A stretch of DNA of 64,000 bases from DAHUXD01 sp963805495 (GCA_963805495.1 CAWDUQ010000001.1:1310602-1374601), one strand, 5' to 3'. Positions 18,501 to 27,346 are shown, numbered from the stretch's first letter. Numbers and translations: made by a program. Notes: generated by a model from the sequence alone, not told the origin.

Positions 18501-19912
18501 CGGGCGGACTCGTACACCTCGACGAACCGCGGCAGGTCGTCGGGATGGATGCTTTCGCGTGATCCGAGTCCCAGTTCCCGCTCGAGCGCGCGGCCGGTGA
18601 AGTCGAGCCAGGGCTTGTTGAAGTAGGTCGTCATGCCCTCGGCGTCGTCGGTCCAGATCATCACGGGCGCCGCGTCGGCCATGCGGCGAAAGCGCTCCTC
18701 GCTCTCCCGCAGGGCCTGCTCGGCGCGGCGCCGCTCGGTGACGTCGTGAATGATCCCGATGACGCCGACGATCTGCCCGGCCGCGTCGCGGTGGGGCCCG
18801 TAGGTCGCGATCAGCCAGCCGGAGTTGCCGGTCTCGGGGATCGCGTACCGCACGTCGGGGGAGGAGGCCGTGTCGCCGCCGAGCGCCCGCTCGAGCAGCC
18901 GGTCGAGGCCCTGCTCGCGCAGGAAGGGGAAGATGTCGAGCGGCCGGCGGCCGAGGACCCGGCCCGCGGGCAAACCCGTCATCCTCTCCATGTACTGGTT
19001 CCAGATGATCAGGCGCAGGTCCCGGTCGTAGACGACGATGCCTTCGCCGGCGCCGGAGATGATCTCCTGGCGGAACTGGTTGGACTCCTGGAGCTCCTGG
19101 CGGGCGCGCTTTCTCTCCGTAATGTCCTCGACCACCCCCTCGTAGTGGAGTAGCCGCCCCGACGGATCACGCACCGGACGCGCGCCTTTGCGCACGGTGA
19201 TGATCTGGCCGCCGTAGCGCTTCCACTGGAGCTCCATGTCGTGGACCTCGCCCTCGCGCTCGAGCCGCTCGAGAAACGGGCGGCGCGCCTTCGGGTCGAC
19301 GTAGACGTCGCGCATGTTGACGGCCATGAGGCTTTCGCGGGACGGGAAGCCGAGCAGCTGCAGGAGGGCGGGATTGGCATCCAGAAACTGGCCCGAGAGC
19401 GTCGCGCGGTAGAGCCCGACAGGCACGCCTTCGAAGAGCGTCTGGTAACGCGTCTCGGACTCCCGGGCGATGCGCCGCCGGGTCGACTCTTCGAGCGCGG
19501 CGCGGATCGCGGGAACGAGGCGGGGGAAGTGGTGCGGATGTTTCAGGACGTAGTCGTCGAAGCCCGCTTTCATCGCGGCAACCGCAAGCTCCTCGCTTCC
19601 CGTGCCCGTGCAGAGCAGGACCGGGAGATCGGGGTTGCCCTCGCGGATCCGGCCCAGGAGCCGGAAAGCGTCCACCCATCCCGGGCGGTGACCGCTCACG
19701 ACGACGTCGAAGTGGCCCGTTTCGAGGAGGCGGTCGAGCCCGGCGGGATCGTCCAGGCCGGTGATCCGCGCGCCGGGGATTCCGATCTCGAGGGTCTCGA
19801 CGATCAGACCCCGGTCGCGCGGGTTTTCGTCGACGACGAGAATCCGCAACGCTTCGCCCGGAGAACCGGCGCGCCCCTGCGGACTCGCGCCGGCCGTTGC
19901 GTCGGATGGCAT
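15539..19912 (-). CDS. Hybrid sensor histidine kinase: REC-PASx5-GAF-PAS-HisKA-HATPase-REC
   Basis: 1457 residues from ATG 19912 (a GTG precedes it directly). Approximate order: a receiver-like domain (20-135), five PAS/PAC domains (about 150-780), a GAF domain (785-945), a sixth PAS (950-1070), HisKA with phospho-acceptor His in GGIAHDFNNLL (near 1087), HATPase with N box NLVVNARDAM, G1 DSGVGI and G2 GTGLGLATVYG, and a C-terminal receiver with intact LLLTDVVMPG. In the first receiver the phospho-Asp position reads VVVSGHRPG, so Asp is replaced and it should not be phosphorylated. The third and fourth PAS domains are recent duplicates (both contain NKPWLDFTGR or SKPWLDFTGR, and YRLRRHDGEYRW). 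There are no membrane helices, so it should be a soluble sensor. No cognate regulator is adjacent. Confidence 0.94.
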   Translation of the reverse strand: MPSDATAGASPQGRAGSPGEALRILVVDENPRDRGLIVETLEIGIPGARITGLDDPAGLDRLLETGHFDVVVSGHRPGWVDAFRLLGRIREGNPDLPVLLCTGTGSEELAVAAMKAGFDDYVLKHPHHFPRLVPAIRAALEESTRRRIARESETRYQTLFEGVPVGLYRATLSGQFLDANPALLQLLGFPSRESLMAVNMRDVYVDPKARRPFLERLEREGEVHDMELQWKRYGGQIITVRKGARPVRDPSGRLLHYEGVVEDITERKRARQELQESNQFRQEIISGAGEGIVVYDRDLRLIIWNQYMERMTGLPAGRVLGRRPLDIFPFLREQGLDRLLERALGGDTASSPDVRYAIPETGNSGWLIATYGPHRDAAGQIVGVIGIIHDVTERRRAEQALRESEERFRRMADAAPVMIWTDDAEGMTTYFNKPWLDFTGRALERELGLGSRESIHPDDLPRFVEVYESARAVERPFHIDYRLRRHDGEYRWVLETAMPRLTQAGEFEGFIGSVIDISERRAAEDAVRESEERFRFMADAAPVMIWLDDESAHCTYFSKPWLDFTGRPLEDELGLGWQDGVHPDDLARIMKIEKAARSTRTPFSMEYRLRRHDGEYRWIFDTGHPRYTPSGVFAGYIGSSIDITDRRRAEQALGESEARYRVQVEHAPEAIVVFDVETGRFIEVNENAVRLYGLPREALLETGPEALSPPNQPDGRPSTRGVREKIQEALGGGTPVFEWTHRDSAGRDVPCEVRLVRLPSATRRLVRGSVTDISQRKHAEKVRSALYSIAATTSAAEDLDEFYAAIHGIVGELMYARNFYVALHDPVSATLSFPYCVDEVDPPPVTRPLRKGLTEKVLRTGEPLLVTDEEFPALLATGEVESVGAPSVDWLGVPLKSRGRTFGVLVVQSYDPRFRYGPTEKDVLTFVSQQIAVAIDRKRAQEAVRESEERYRLLFERNLAGVYRTTLTGRILECNDALAHMFGYRSREDLIDRDVRTLYPAGDRRREFLDALLKDRSLVNHEMRGQRKDGSPVWTLENAALLADERAGEVIVEGTVTDITDRKHLEEQLRQSQKMEAIGQLAGGIAHDFNNLLTTVLGYSNMALNQLSPHEPLREEIEEIQKAGERAANLTRQLLAFSRKQLFEPKLLDVNALIAEATRMLSRLIGEPIRLVTQLDPSLGTVRADPGQLEQVLVNLVVNARDAMADGGTLTIRTQNADVESGNARLHFGAPAGPYVVLSVVDSGVGIDPEIQKRIFEPFFTTKEKPHGTGLGLATVYGIVRQSGGQVFVASEPGRGATFAIYLPRAAAAVDPVAAVAAPAAPGRGSETILLVEDEAAVRDLTRRCLEQRGYSVLQAASAEDALELLAKHSGRLDLLLTDVVMPGASGPELANRLTAERPDLHVLFVSGYPDDSPASAGVLVSGIAFLQKPFTPDTLAHRVRAVLDAPAAAAAISRSV

Positions 19913-19992
19913 CACTTAAGTGTGTCTGGCTCAGCATTATGCACGAAAAATGACGCTGTTCGGCTCGGTTTTTGCGCCAGCGGCTGCCGTGC

Positions 19993-19998
19993 TATCCT
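19993..19998 (+). promoter_or_regulatory. Putative -10 box of the tRNA-Ala gene
   Basis: TATCCT lies 18 bp before the mature tRNA 5' end. The expected -35 region is only T-rich (TTTTTGCG), so the call rests mainly on position. Confidence 0.35.
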
Positions 19999-20015
19999 GC
20001 GCGCCTCTTCCGCGT

Positions 20016-20092
20016 GGGGCTGTAGCTCAGTTTGGGAGAGCGCCTGAATGGCATTCAGGAGGTCGACGGTTCGATCCCGTTCAGCTCCACCA
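20016..20092 (+). tRNA. tRNA-Ala (anticodon GGC), CCA encoded
   Basis: The cloverleaf can be drawn by eye. Acceptor stem GGGGCTG pairs with CAGCTCC (one G-T wobble), the D arm includes AGCTCAGTTTGGGAGAGC, the anticodon stem CCTGA/TCAGG encloses loop ATGGCAT with anticodon GGC, and the T arm is CGACG-GTTCGATCC-type, ending in ACCA. Its T arm and 3' end are reused in the repeats downstream (20065-24138). Confidence 0.96.
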
Positions 20093-20420
20093 ATTCTTCT
20101 CACTCTGCGGGTTCCCGAGTCTAGCGGCTGTTCGAAGCGACGGTCGGATCGAACCGTCGACCTCCGCGGGGGGCCCGGGGGGCGCTGTGCGCCCCCCGCC
20201 GGAGACGCCCGACGGAACCGTCACCCGAGCGAAGCGAGGCGTGACGGTTCGATCCCGTTCAGCTCCACCAATTCTTCTCACTCTGCGGGTTCCCGAGTCT
20301 AGCGGCTGTTCGAAGCGACGGTCGGATCGAACCGTCGACCTCCGCGGGGGGCCCGGGGGGCGCTGTGCGCCCCCCGCCGGAGACGCCCGACGGAACCGTC
20401 ACCCGAGCGAAGCGAGGCGT
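20065..20420 (+). repeat. Two exact tandem copies of a 178-bp unit that begins in the tRNA-Ala T arm
   Basis: Copy 1 is 20065-20242 and copy 2 is 20243-20420, with a third unit opening at 20421 before it diverges. Each unit starts with the tRNA T arm and 3' end (GACGGTTCGATCCCG through CCACCA). It also has a 20-bp reverse complement of the tRNA variable/T-arm segment (20146-20165 and 20324-20343 match 20058-20077 inverted), a GGGGGGCGC/GCGCCCCCC hairpin (20177-20197) and the 46-bp module with a GAACCGTCAC/GTGACGGTTC stem. There is no open frame with coding character. Confidence 0.9.
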
Positions 20421-20718
20421 GACGGTTTCAGCCGACCACCAGAGGCAGACCCCCGGCAGTAGGCAACGCCGGCCGCAGGCCGGCGGTAACTTGAAGGAGA
20501 CTCGAGGCGCGCTCGGGGCGCAGTGCGCACCCCGCCTGGGACGCCCGACGGATCCGTCACCCGAGCGAAGCGAGGCGTGACGGTTTCAGCCGCCCACCAG
20601 CGGCAGACCCCCGGCAGCAGGTAACGTCGGCCGCAGGCCGGCGGTCATCCCGTTCAGATCCTCCAACAAGACCCCCGTCCCTGCGTGCTTCTCGCGGGTA
20701 TCCATCGCAATCTCAAAT
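20421..20718 (+). repeat. Repeat mosaic: 57-bp modules A and B, 46-bp module copy 3, degenerate tRNA 3' end
   Basis: Module A (20431-20487) and module B (20589-20645) are 57-bp repeats with a GGCCGCAGGCC stem. B differs from A at about five positions. A third copy of the 46-bp module sits at 20540-20585. A damaged copy of the tRNA 3' end follows module B (20647-20667; two extra bases inside it). No gene is seen. Confidence 0.8.
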
Positions 20719-20979
20719 TCAGGGGGTCCACCCGGAAGGTCCATCGACGTCAACCCTTTCACGATCCCCGTCCAAGGTTGGCGCGAATTTCAGCAGGTCA
20801 CCTGGCTGGCACTGCAGTGCCTCGCAAATAGCCTCGAGCGTGGAGAATCGGACGGCGCGCGCCTTCCCGGTTTTCAGTATCGACAGGTTGGCGAGCGTGA
20901 TCCCGATTTTCTCGGAAAGCTCCGTCAGCGTCATTCGACGCTCGTGGAGCATGTCGTCCAGCTTGACGATGATCGACAT
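20719..20979 (-). CDS. Cro/C1-type HTH regulator (YozG-like)
   Basis: 86 residues. The N-terminal 65 form an XRE-type helix-turn-helix: IIVKLDDMLHERRMTLTELSEKIGIT, then LANLSILKTGKARAVRFSTL and EAICEALQCQPGDLL. This is the short regulator that commonly accompanies DUF2975 membrane proteins, as in Bacillus yozG/yoaS (recalled). It lies 2 bp after the DUF2975 stop and is certainly in the same operon. It probably represses its own promoter through the inverted repeat at 21547-21607 (inference). Lower GC than the flanking chromosome suggests transfer. Confidence 0.88.
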   Translation of the reverse strand: MSIIVKLDDMLHERRMTLTELSEKIGITLANLSILKTGKARAVRFSTLEAICEALQCQPGDLLKFAPTLDGDRERVDVDGPSGWTP

Positions 20980-20981
20980 GT

Positions 20982-21506
20982 TCAGACTGTGCCTTCGAGA
21001 TCTTCGCGCATGCGCGCTCCCTGCTCGAAGACCTGCGCCAGAACGAAGAGCATCAGCACCGCGAGCAATCGGGTCAGGGAGAAGCCCCAGCCGATGTGGA
21101 TCGGAACAGCGGTCGACGTCACGGAGGCGCCAACGGCGGCGACGGCGAAATGCATGAGCTCGAGCGCCACCATCGCCCAGGCGATCGCCCTGAGGCGGAC
21201 AGCGTTCGCCACGACGAAGGGATTCCCGACGCTGACCGTCTCGACGATGGTCAGGAGCCGGGTCGAAACGAGATGCACAACGGGAACCGCGCAAAGGCCA
21301 ATCACCATGATCAGGCGCATGCCCATGAACAGCATCGAATTGCCCTGCGCAGGCGGTACGCCAAGTGCTCTCATGACCCAGGATTCGGCAATCAGGCTGG
21401 CAACCAGCAACGCAAGGATGAAGACGCCCATGAGCAGGTTCAGCTTGATCAGCAGGCGGAGGGCTTTCCGCGACAACGTCAGGGTGTCAGGGTACGGTTG
21501 GGACAT
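20982..21506 (-). CDS. DUF2975 membrane protein
   Basis: 174 residues, four predicted membrane helices (LLIKLNLLMGVFILALLVASL; MLFMGMRLIMVIGLCAVPV; AIAWAMVALELMHFAVAAVG; LTRLLAVLMLFVLAQVF) and the conserved NPFVVANAVRLRAIAW segment between helices two and three. This matches the DUF2975 family, function unknown. The ATG at 21506 has a GAAGGAGAA ribosome site; an in-frame ATG further upstream at 21560 falls inside the promoter and is rejected. It is transcribed with the HTH gene downstream. Confidence 0.87.
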   Translation of the reverse strand: MSQPYPDTLTLSRKALRLLIKLNLLMGVFILALLVASLIAESWVMRALGVPPAQGNSMLFMGMRLIMVIGLCAVPVVHLVSTRLLTIVETVSVGNPFVVANAVRLRAIAWAMVALELMHFAVAAVGASVTSTAVPIHIGWGFSLTRLLAVLMLFVLAQVFEQGARMREDLEGTV

Positions 21507-21546
21507 GAGACCTTCTCCTTCTTGCAGTGGCTGGAGTAGTACTTTC

Positions 21547-21607
21547 ATATTGAATAACAATATTCTCCATATCGTTTGTCGTCAAGTGAGATATTGTTAT
21601 TTGATAT
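21547..21607 (-). promoter_or_regulatory. Promoter and paired operator of the DUF2975-HTH operon
   Basis: On the minus strand TTGACG (21580-21585) and TATTGT (21557-21562) are separated by exactly 17 bp. Two AT-rich 17-bp arms in inverted orientation flank the -35 and cover the -10: ATATTGAATAACAATAT (21547-21563) and ATATTGTTATTTGATAT (21591-21607), 15 of 17 positions complementary and an 11-bp perfect core. Their centres are 44 bp apart, about four helical turns. This is what one expects for cooperative binding by the HTH protein. Confidence 0.75.
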
Positions 21608-21877
21608 GGCGAAGGCATTTGGAACAGCCTCGCCAGGTAGGGCGTTGGGGGCCTGCCGGGGGCCGCTTTGGTCGCTAGCCGGCGCCAAACAGCGAAAACG
21701 GGGGCCCCTTGTCAGGATCCGCCGTTGGCTGCCGTTAGCGGTCAGTCGCGGGGACGGGATTTGAGATTAGCGCGGCTGCCCTTCGACCACCGTCAAGCGA
21801 TCTGTTGAACTTCGACGGAAGGTTGAGGAGCACGGGATTGATGGGCAGGTTGAGTCATGCCAATCAAGGCGGTTTTA
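21608..21877. other. Intergenic segment without recognisable gene
   Basis: 270 bp between the DUF2975 promoter and the next repeat module. I see no open frame with coding character, no hairpin-T tract and no known element. Confidence 0.5.
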
Positions 21878-21954
21878 GCCGACCACCAGAGGCAGACCCC
21901 CGGCAGTAGGCAACGCCGGCCGCAGGCCGGCGGTCATCCCGTTCAGCTCCACCA
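21878..21954 (+). repeat. 57-bp module C plus exact tRNA-Ala 3'-end copy
   Basis: Module C (21878-21934) is identical to module A. It is followed by one base and a 19-bp exact copy of the tRNA-Ala 3' end (ATCCCGTTCAGCTCCACCA, 21936-21954). It separates the HTH/DUF2975 cassette from the DUF4386 cassette. Confidence 0.88.
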
Positions 21955-22008
21955 TGCAAACCCTCGCTCCGACTCGCTCGACCGCCGATTCCAATCTGGC
22001 TGGCAACC

Positions 22009-22704
22009 TCAGGCCGGTTGCCTCGTCGTCGGCGCCGCCACACCCTTGATGAGCAGCCACAGCGCGAGCACGATCTGGAAGACGAGCGCCGGCAGCCACA
22101 GGAAGTATCCGGTGAGCGGCCCTGAGGGGAAACCGGCGAGCTGCAGGGGCAGTACCACCACGAGCAGGCCGAACGCAAACACGCCCAGCCACGCGATTGA
22201 GACGGGGATCATTCGTCCGCGCAGGAGGAGATAGGAAAAGATCAAGCTCCCTGCGGCAAAGAAGAACGCTCCCAGGGGGACACTCGCGCCCGGCATCAGC
22301 AAGAACGCGCGCAGCGCGTTCGCTGTGGGTATGTCCGGGGGAATACCCGTCCCGACCCCCGCCTTGGCCAGCCATAGCAGTCCCAGGTAGCCCGGGATGT
22401 TGTTGAGCGAACCGAGCACGCCTTCCGCAACGCGACAGACCAGGCCCAGCATTGCAAGCTCTTGGTCCTCGGCGCGCGTGATCCCGTACAGGGTCACTCC
22501 CAGGACGAGGGCCGAGAGGCATTCGAGCACCGCAATCACGATGGTCAGGCGCACGTTGGTCGCATACTGGCCGATGCGCGCGAGTTCCGCGGCACCGCCG
22601 TCAACGCCCCTCGCCTGGTGGATCAGCAGCTCGCTGTAGATACCGATCGCCGCGTAGAAAAGGTACGTGAATCCGGCGATTCTTGCGTTTGTGGTGAGTG
22701 TCAT
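22009..22704 (-). CDS. DUF4386 membrane protein
   Basis: 231 residues, about six membrane helices. The N-terminal ARIAGFTYLFYAAIGIYSE and the mid-protein LGLVCRVAEGVLGSL are typical for DUF4386, a family of unknown function often found beside small regulators. The ATG at 22704 follows GGGGGAG. It shares the cassette with a second, diverged DUF4386 gene 178 bp upstream on the same strand. GC is lower than the chromosomal flank. Confidence 0.85.
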   Translation of the reverse strand: MTLTTNARIAGFTYLFYAAIGIYSELLIHQARGVDGGAAELARIGQYATNVRLTIVIAVLECLSALVLGVTLYGITRAEDQELAMLGLVCRVAEGVLGSLNNIPGYLGLLWLAKAGVGTGIPPDIPTANALRAFLLMPGASVPLGAFFFAAGSLIFSYLLLRGRMIPVSIAWLGVFAFGLLVVVLPLQLAGFPSGPLTGYFLWLPALVFQIVLALWLLIKGVAAPTTRQPA

Positions 22705-22882
22705 GTCAACTCCCCCGCGCTCTCGTGGCTCCCGACGCCCATGTCATCTCGCTGCCGATGCGTGAGTCAGTTCCACGACGTTCAGGCACAGGCTGGTTCA
22801 TCGAGCTCCCGCCCGCCAGTCGAGAAATCTTCGACAGCCGACGCTCGAACCGCCACCCGAGGCCATCGAACGGACGACATGG

Positions 22883-23629
22883 CTAGACGCCCGCCTGTGC
22901 CGACCCGCTTAATCCGCCGGGCGCAGCTCCGTAAGGCCGCAATCCCTTCAGCAGGAGCCAAAATCCCATCGTCAGCTCAAAGAAGAAGATAGGAGCTCCA
23001 TAAATCTCGACGGGAATGACCTTCGCAAGCTCGGGAAAAATGATGAACGAAAATGCGCACGCTCCCATCAGAAACGACGCAACCATTCCCCATGCCGCCA
23101 ACGCTCCCGGGATGAAACGGGACTTGAACCACAGATAGCAGAAGGCCGTGCTTCGAAGCCCGGCGAGCACCAGGCCGACGTTGTACACATCGGCATGCGC
23201 GCTGACCGACAGCCTCGCCAGGGCCTGCAACCGGTTCGCTTCGAATGCATGCAGGTAGTCCGCGCCACTCAAAATCCGCAAAACATCGAAGTCACTGAGC
23301 GTGACGACGACCAGGATCGAGGTCTCGATCAGCCCCCAGCCCGTGGCCAGCAAAGCGAGGCTTCGATTGACTGGCATGAGGACCACGTAAAGAGCCATGA
23401 TCAAAACGACATCGAGCGCGAAGACGGTGAGATTGCTGGCGATGCCCAGACGAAAGAGCCGTTCGTGCGTCATGATGTTCCGCGCCGTTTGCGCGGCATT
23501 GTCGAAGGCGACGAGTTGAGTGCGTACATAGAACTCGGCGAAGATCGCCGGCGGCAGCGCAAAGAGATAAGCAAACCCCACAACTCTCGTTGCTTTGCGT
23601 TGTGGCTCGTCGATACTGCCGATTTTCAT
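22883..23629 (-). CDS. DUF4386 membrane protein (second copy)
   Basis: 248 residues, six to seven hydrophobic helices. The family start KATRVVGFAYLFALPPAIFAE and the core GWGLIETSILVVVTLSDF are recognisable. I choose ATG 23629 (MKIGSIDEPQRK); a longer form would run into the truncated padR frame. It diverges strongly from the neighbouring DUF4386 gene, so this is not a recent duplication. It overlaps the end of the padR remnant by 4 bp. Confidence 0.82.
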   Translation of the reverse strand: MKIGSIDEPQRKATRVVGFAYLFALPPAIFAEFYVRTQLVAFDNAAQTARNIMTHERLFRLGIASNLTVFALDVVLIMALYVVLMPVNRSLALLATGWGLIETSILVVVTLSDFDVLRILSGADYLHAFEANRLQALARLSVSAHADVYNVGLVLAGLRSTAFCYLWFKSRFIPGALAAWGMVASFLMGACAFSFIIFPELAKVIPVEIYGAPIFFFELTMGFWLLLKGLRPYGAAPGGLSGSAQAGV

Positions 23630-23730
23630 TTCGCTTCCCCACGGGCGCATGAATTCAGGGGCTCCAGCGTCAGGATTTTCAGGAGGAGCAGGTCGAGGGT
23701 GCCCTGGACCAGGTCATTCGGTTTGCTCAT
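23626..23730 (-). pseudogene. Truncated padR-family regulator
   Basis: The first 27 residues (KPNDLVQGTLDLLLLKILTLEPLN region) are the highly conserved beginning of PadR-type winged-helix regulators. The frame then leaves homology and stops after seven unrelated residues, so most of the DNA-binding domain is missing. The break is immediately upstream of the DUF4386 start and probably marks a deletion or cassette junction. Confidence 0.75.
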
Positions 23731-24182
23731 ATCGGTTTCCGAGGGGAGTGTACGTTTACTCCTCTCGGTAAGCAAGGGGTGATTGCGGCCAGGCCGGAGG
23801 TCCTCGCCAGGCATCATGAATTCGCCGTCCTGGAACGGTCGCGTCCCGCGCGGCTGCCGCGCAAGACCCAGGGTCCATCTGAGGTTCATGCCGGGCCTTC
23901 GACCCGACTCGTACCAACTTGTCCTTCCTCGACGCCCGGATCGAACCGTCGACCTCCGTGGGGGGCTCGGGGGCTCGGGGGGCTCGGGGAGCGCCGCGCG
24001 CCCCCCGCCTGGGACGCCCGACGGATCCGTCACCCGAGCGAAGCGAGGCGTGACGGTTTCAGCCGACCACCGAAGGCAGACCCCCGGCAGTAGGCAACGC
24101 CGGCCGAAGGCCGGCGGTCATCCCGTTCAGCTCCACCAATTCGTCTCACCCTGCGGCTTCCCGAGTCCCCGCCAGGGCAGGA
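23731..24182 (+). repeat. Right-hand repeat mosaic: antisense T arm, GC stretch, 46-bp and 57-bp modules, tRNA 3' end
   Basis: 23731-23937 holds no gene. From 23938 the order is the 20-bp reverse complement of the tRNA T arm (23938-23957), a G-rich stretch, the 46-bp module (24013-24058), 57-bp module D (24062-24118, three differences from A), and an exact 19-bp tRNA-Ala 3' end (24120-24138). The bases after it (AATTCGTCTCACCCTGCGG) resemble the natural flank of the tRNA at 20093, so this is the likely right boundary of the cassette region. Confidence 0.85.
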
Positions 24183-26363
<2,181 letters not shown>

Positions 26364-26540
26364 GGGGTTCTCCTCCCGTGCTCGTGGTCGTCAGAATTCT
26401 GGGTTTCTCTGCCATGGACCGAACCTCCTCGCCTCCCATCCCGGCACACGGCCAGTCATTCTTATTTCCACTGGCTGGCTGCACTGGATCCACTGAGCGC
26501 CGCGCGAGGAACGGCGGAATCGTCGTACGGAAACGGGCGC

Positions 26541-27080
26541 CTACGCCAGGTGGACGAACGCCTTCGGATCGGTCCACTGGCCGCGCTCGTAGAGAAATCG
26601 GACGGCCTTGTCGACGACGATCTGGCCGTCTTCGGCCGAGATGCCGACCTCGGCGCGCTCGAGCGGCCGGGGAGTCGGGCCCTCGAAGTTGACGCCCGAG
26701 ACGTAGTAGCCGGAGCCGTGGCACGGGCACTTGAACTTCTTCTGTGCGGGGAGCCAGTTGGGCGTGCAGCCCAGGTGCGTGCACGTGGCCACGAGCGCGT
26801 AGATCGAGTCGCTGTTGCGCACGATCCAGATCCCGTACTTCTCCTTCCAGCGCTCGTCGACGCCGAGCGCGTAGGTCGAGGGCAGGCCGGCCTTGAATCG
26901 CGTGGGCGGCTCGAAGAGGACGTTCGGGAACATGAAGCGCATCGTGGCGGTCAGGCCCGCGGCGGTGGCCGCCGCGAACCCCGTCCATGCCAGGGTCATC
27001 CAGCGCAGCGTCGAACGGCGGGTGATTCCGTCCGGAGCGAGGTCGGGCGCCGCGATCGGCGCTCTCGAAGCCTGCTGCAT
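26541..27080 (-). CDS. Second Rieske [2Fe-2S] protein (orphan paralogue)
   Basis: 179 residues, near-identical to the operon Rieske at 5115 (about 21 differences in roughly 160 aligned residues). Ligands are intact in CTHLGC and CPCHGSGYY, and the RRSTLRW export motif and anchor helix are kept. No cytochrome b gene is nearby; it lies upstream of katG on the same strand with 177 bp between. It could be an alternative Rieske subunit for the same complex under other conditions. ATG 27080 is preferred to the GTG at 27089, because an AGGGG element stands at proper distance from the ATG. Confidence 0.93.
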   Translation of the reverse strand: MQQASRAPIAAPDLAPDGITRRSTLRWMTLAWTGFAAATAAGLTATMRFMFPNVLFEPPTRFKAGLPSTYALGVDERWKEKYGIWIVRNSDSIYALVATCTHLGCTPNWLPAQKKFKCPCHGSGYYVSGVNFEGPTPRPLERAEVGISAEDGQIVVDKAVRFLYERGQWTDPKAFVHLA

Positions 27081-27168
27081 GAATGGCACCCCCTGAAATC
27101 CTCAACGCGCCACGCCGGTCGTTGATTCCGGCCCGGGCGGGCCCGAACGCTTTGGCGGCGCGAAAATC

Positions 27169-27183
27169 TATCGTATCACGATA
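27169..27183. promoter_or_regulatory. Palindrome TATCGT-ATC-ACGATA, possible operator
   Basis: A perfect 6-bp inverted repeat with a 3-bp spacer sits between the divergent Rieske-2 and ArsR-family genes, about 90 bp from the Rieske start. It stands out as AT-rich in a GC-rich gap. The adjacent ArsR-type regulator is the obvious candidate ligand (inference). Confidence 0.4.
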
Positions 27184-27317
27184 CATTGGTCCGCTTCGGG
27201 CAGCCGGCCATCGCCATTCGTGACGGCCGCCGCTCTCGGGCCATCGCCTCCGAGGGGCCGGCGAGTGGGCGGGCAGCCTCGGAGACTATGCAACGCGGCG
27301 CTGGCGGGAGGAGGGCC

Positions 27318-27346
27318 TTGACAGATACTAAGCAAAATGGCTGAAT
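27318..27346 (+). promoter_or_regulatory. Putative promoter of the arsR-like gene
   Basis: A consensus TTGACA lies at 27318-27323. With a 17-bp spacer the -10 would be CTGAAT (27341-27346, weak), and transcription would begin near 27353, exactly at an in-frame ATG. This predicts a leaderless mRNA. Confidence 0.4.

Noticed and set aside
15599..18562. 987-codon open frame on the plus strand
   Set aside because: Antisense to the multi-PAS kinase, which has clear domains on the minus strand.
20243..20270. A second tRNA gene at the repeated CCA end
   Set aside because: Only the T arm and acceptor 3' strand are present; the D arm and anticodon arm are missing.
20065..20420. Tandem repeats read as a CRISPR array
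   Set aside because: The two units are identical over the full 178 bp with no variable spacers, far longer than CRISPR repeats, and no cas gene is near.
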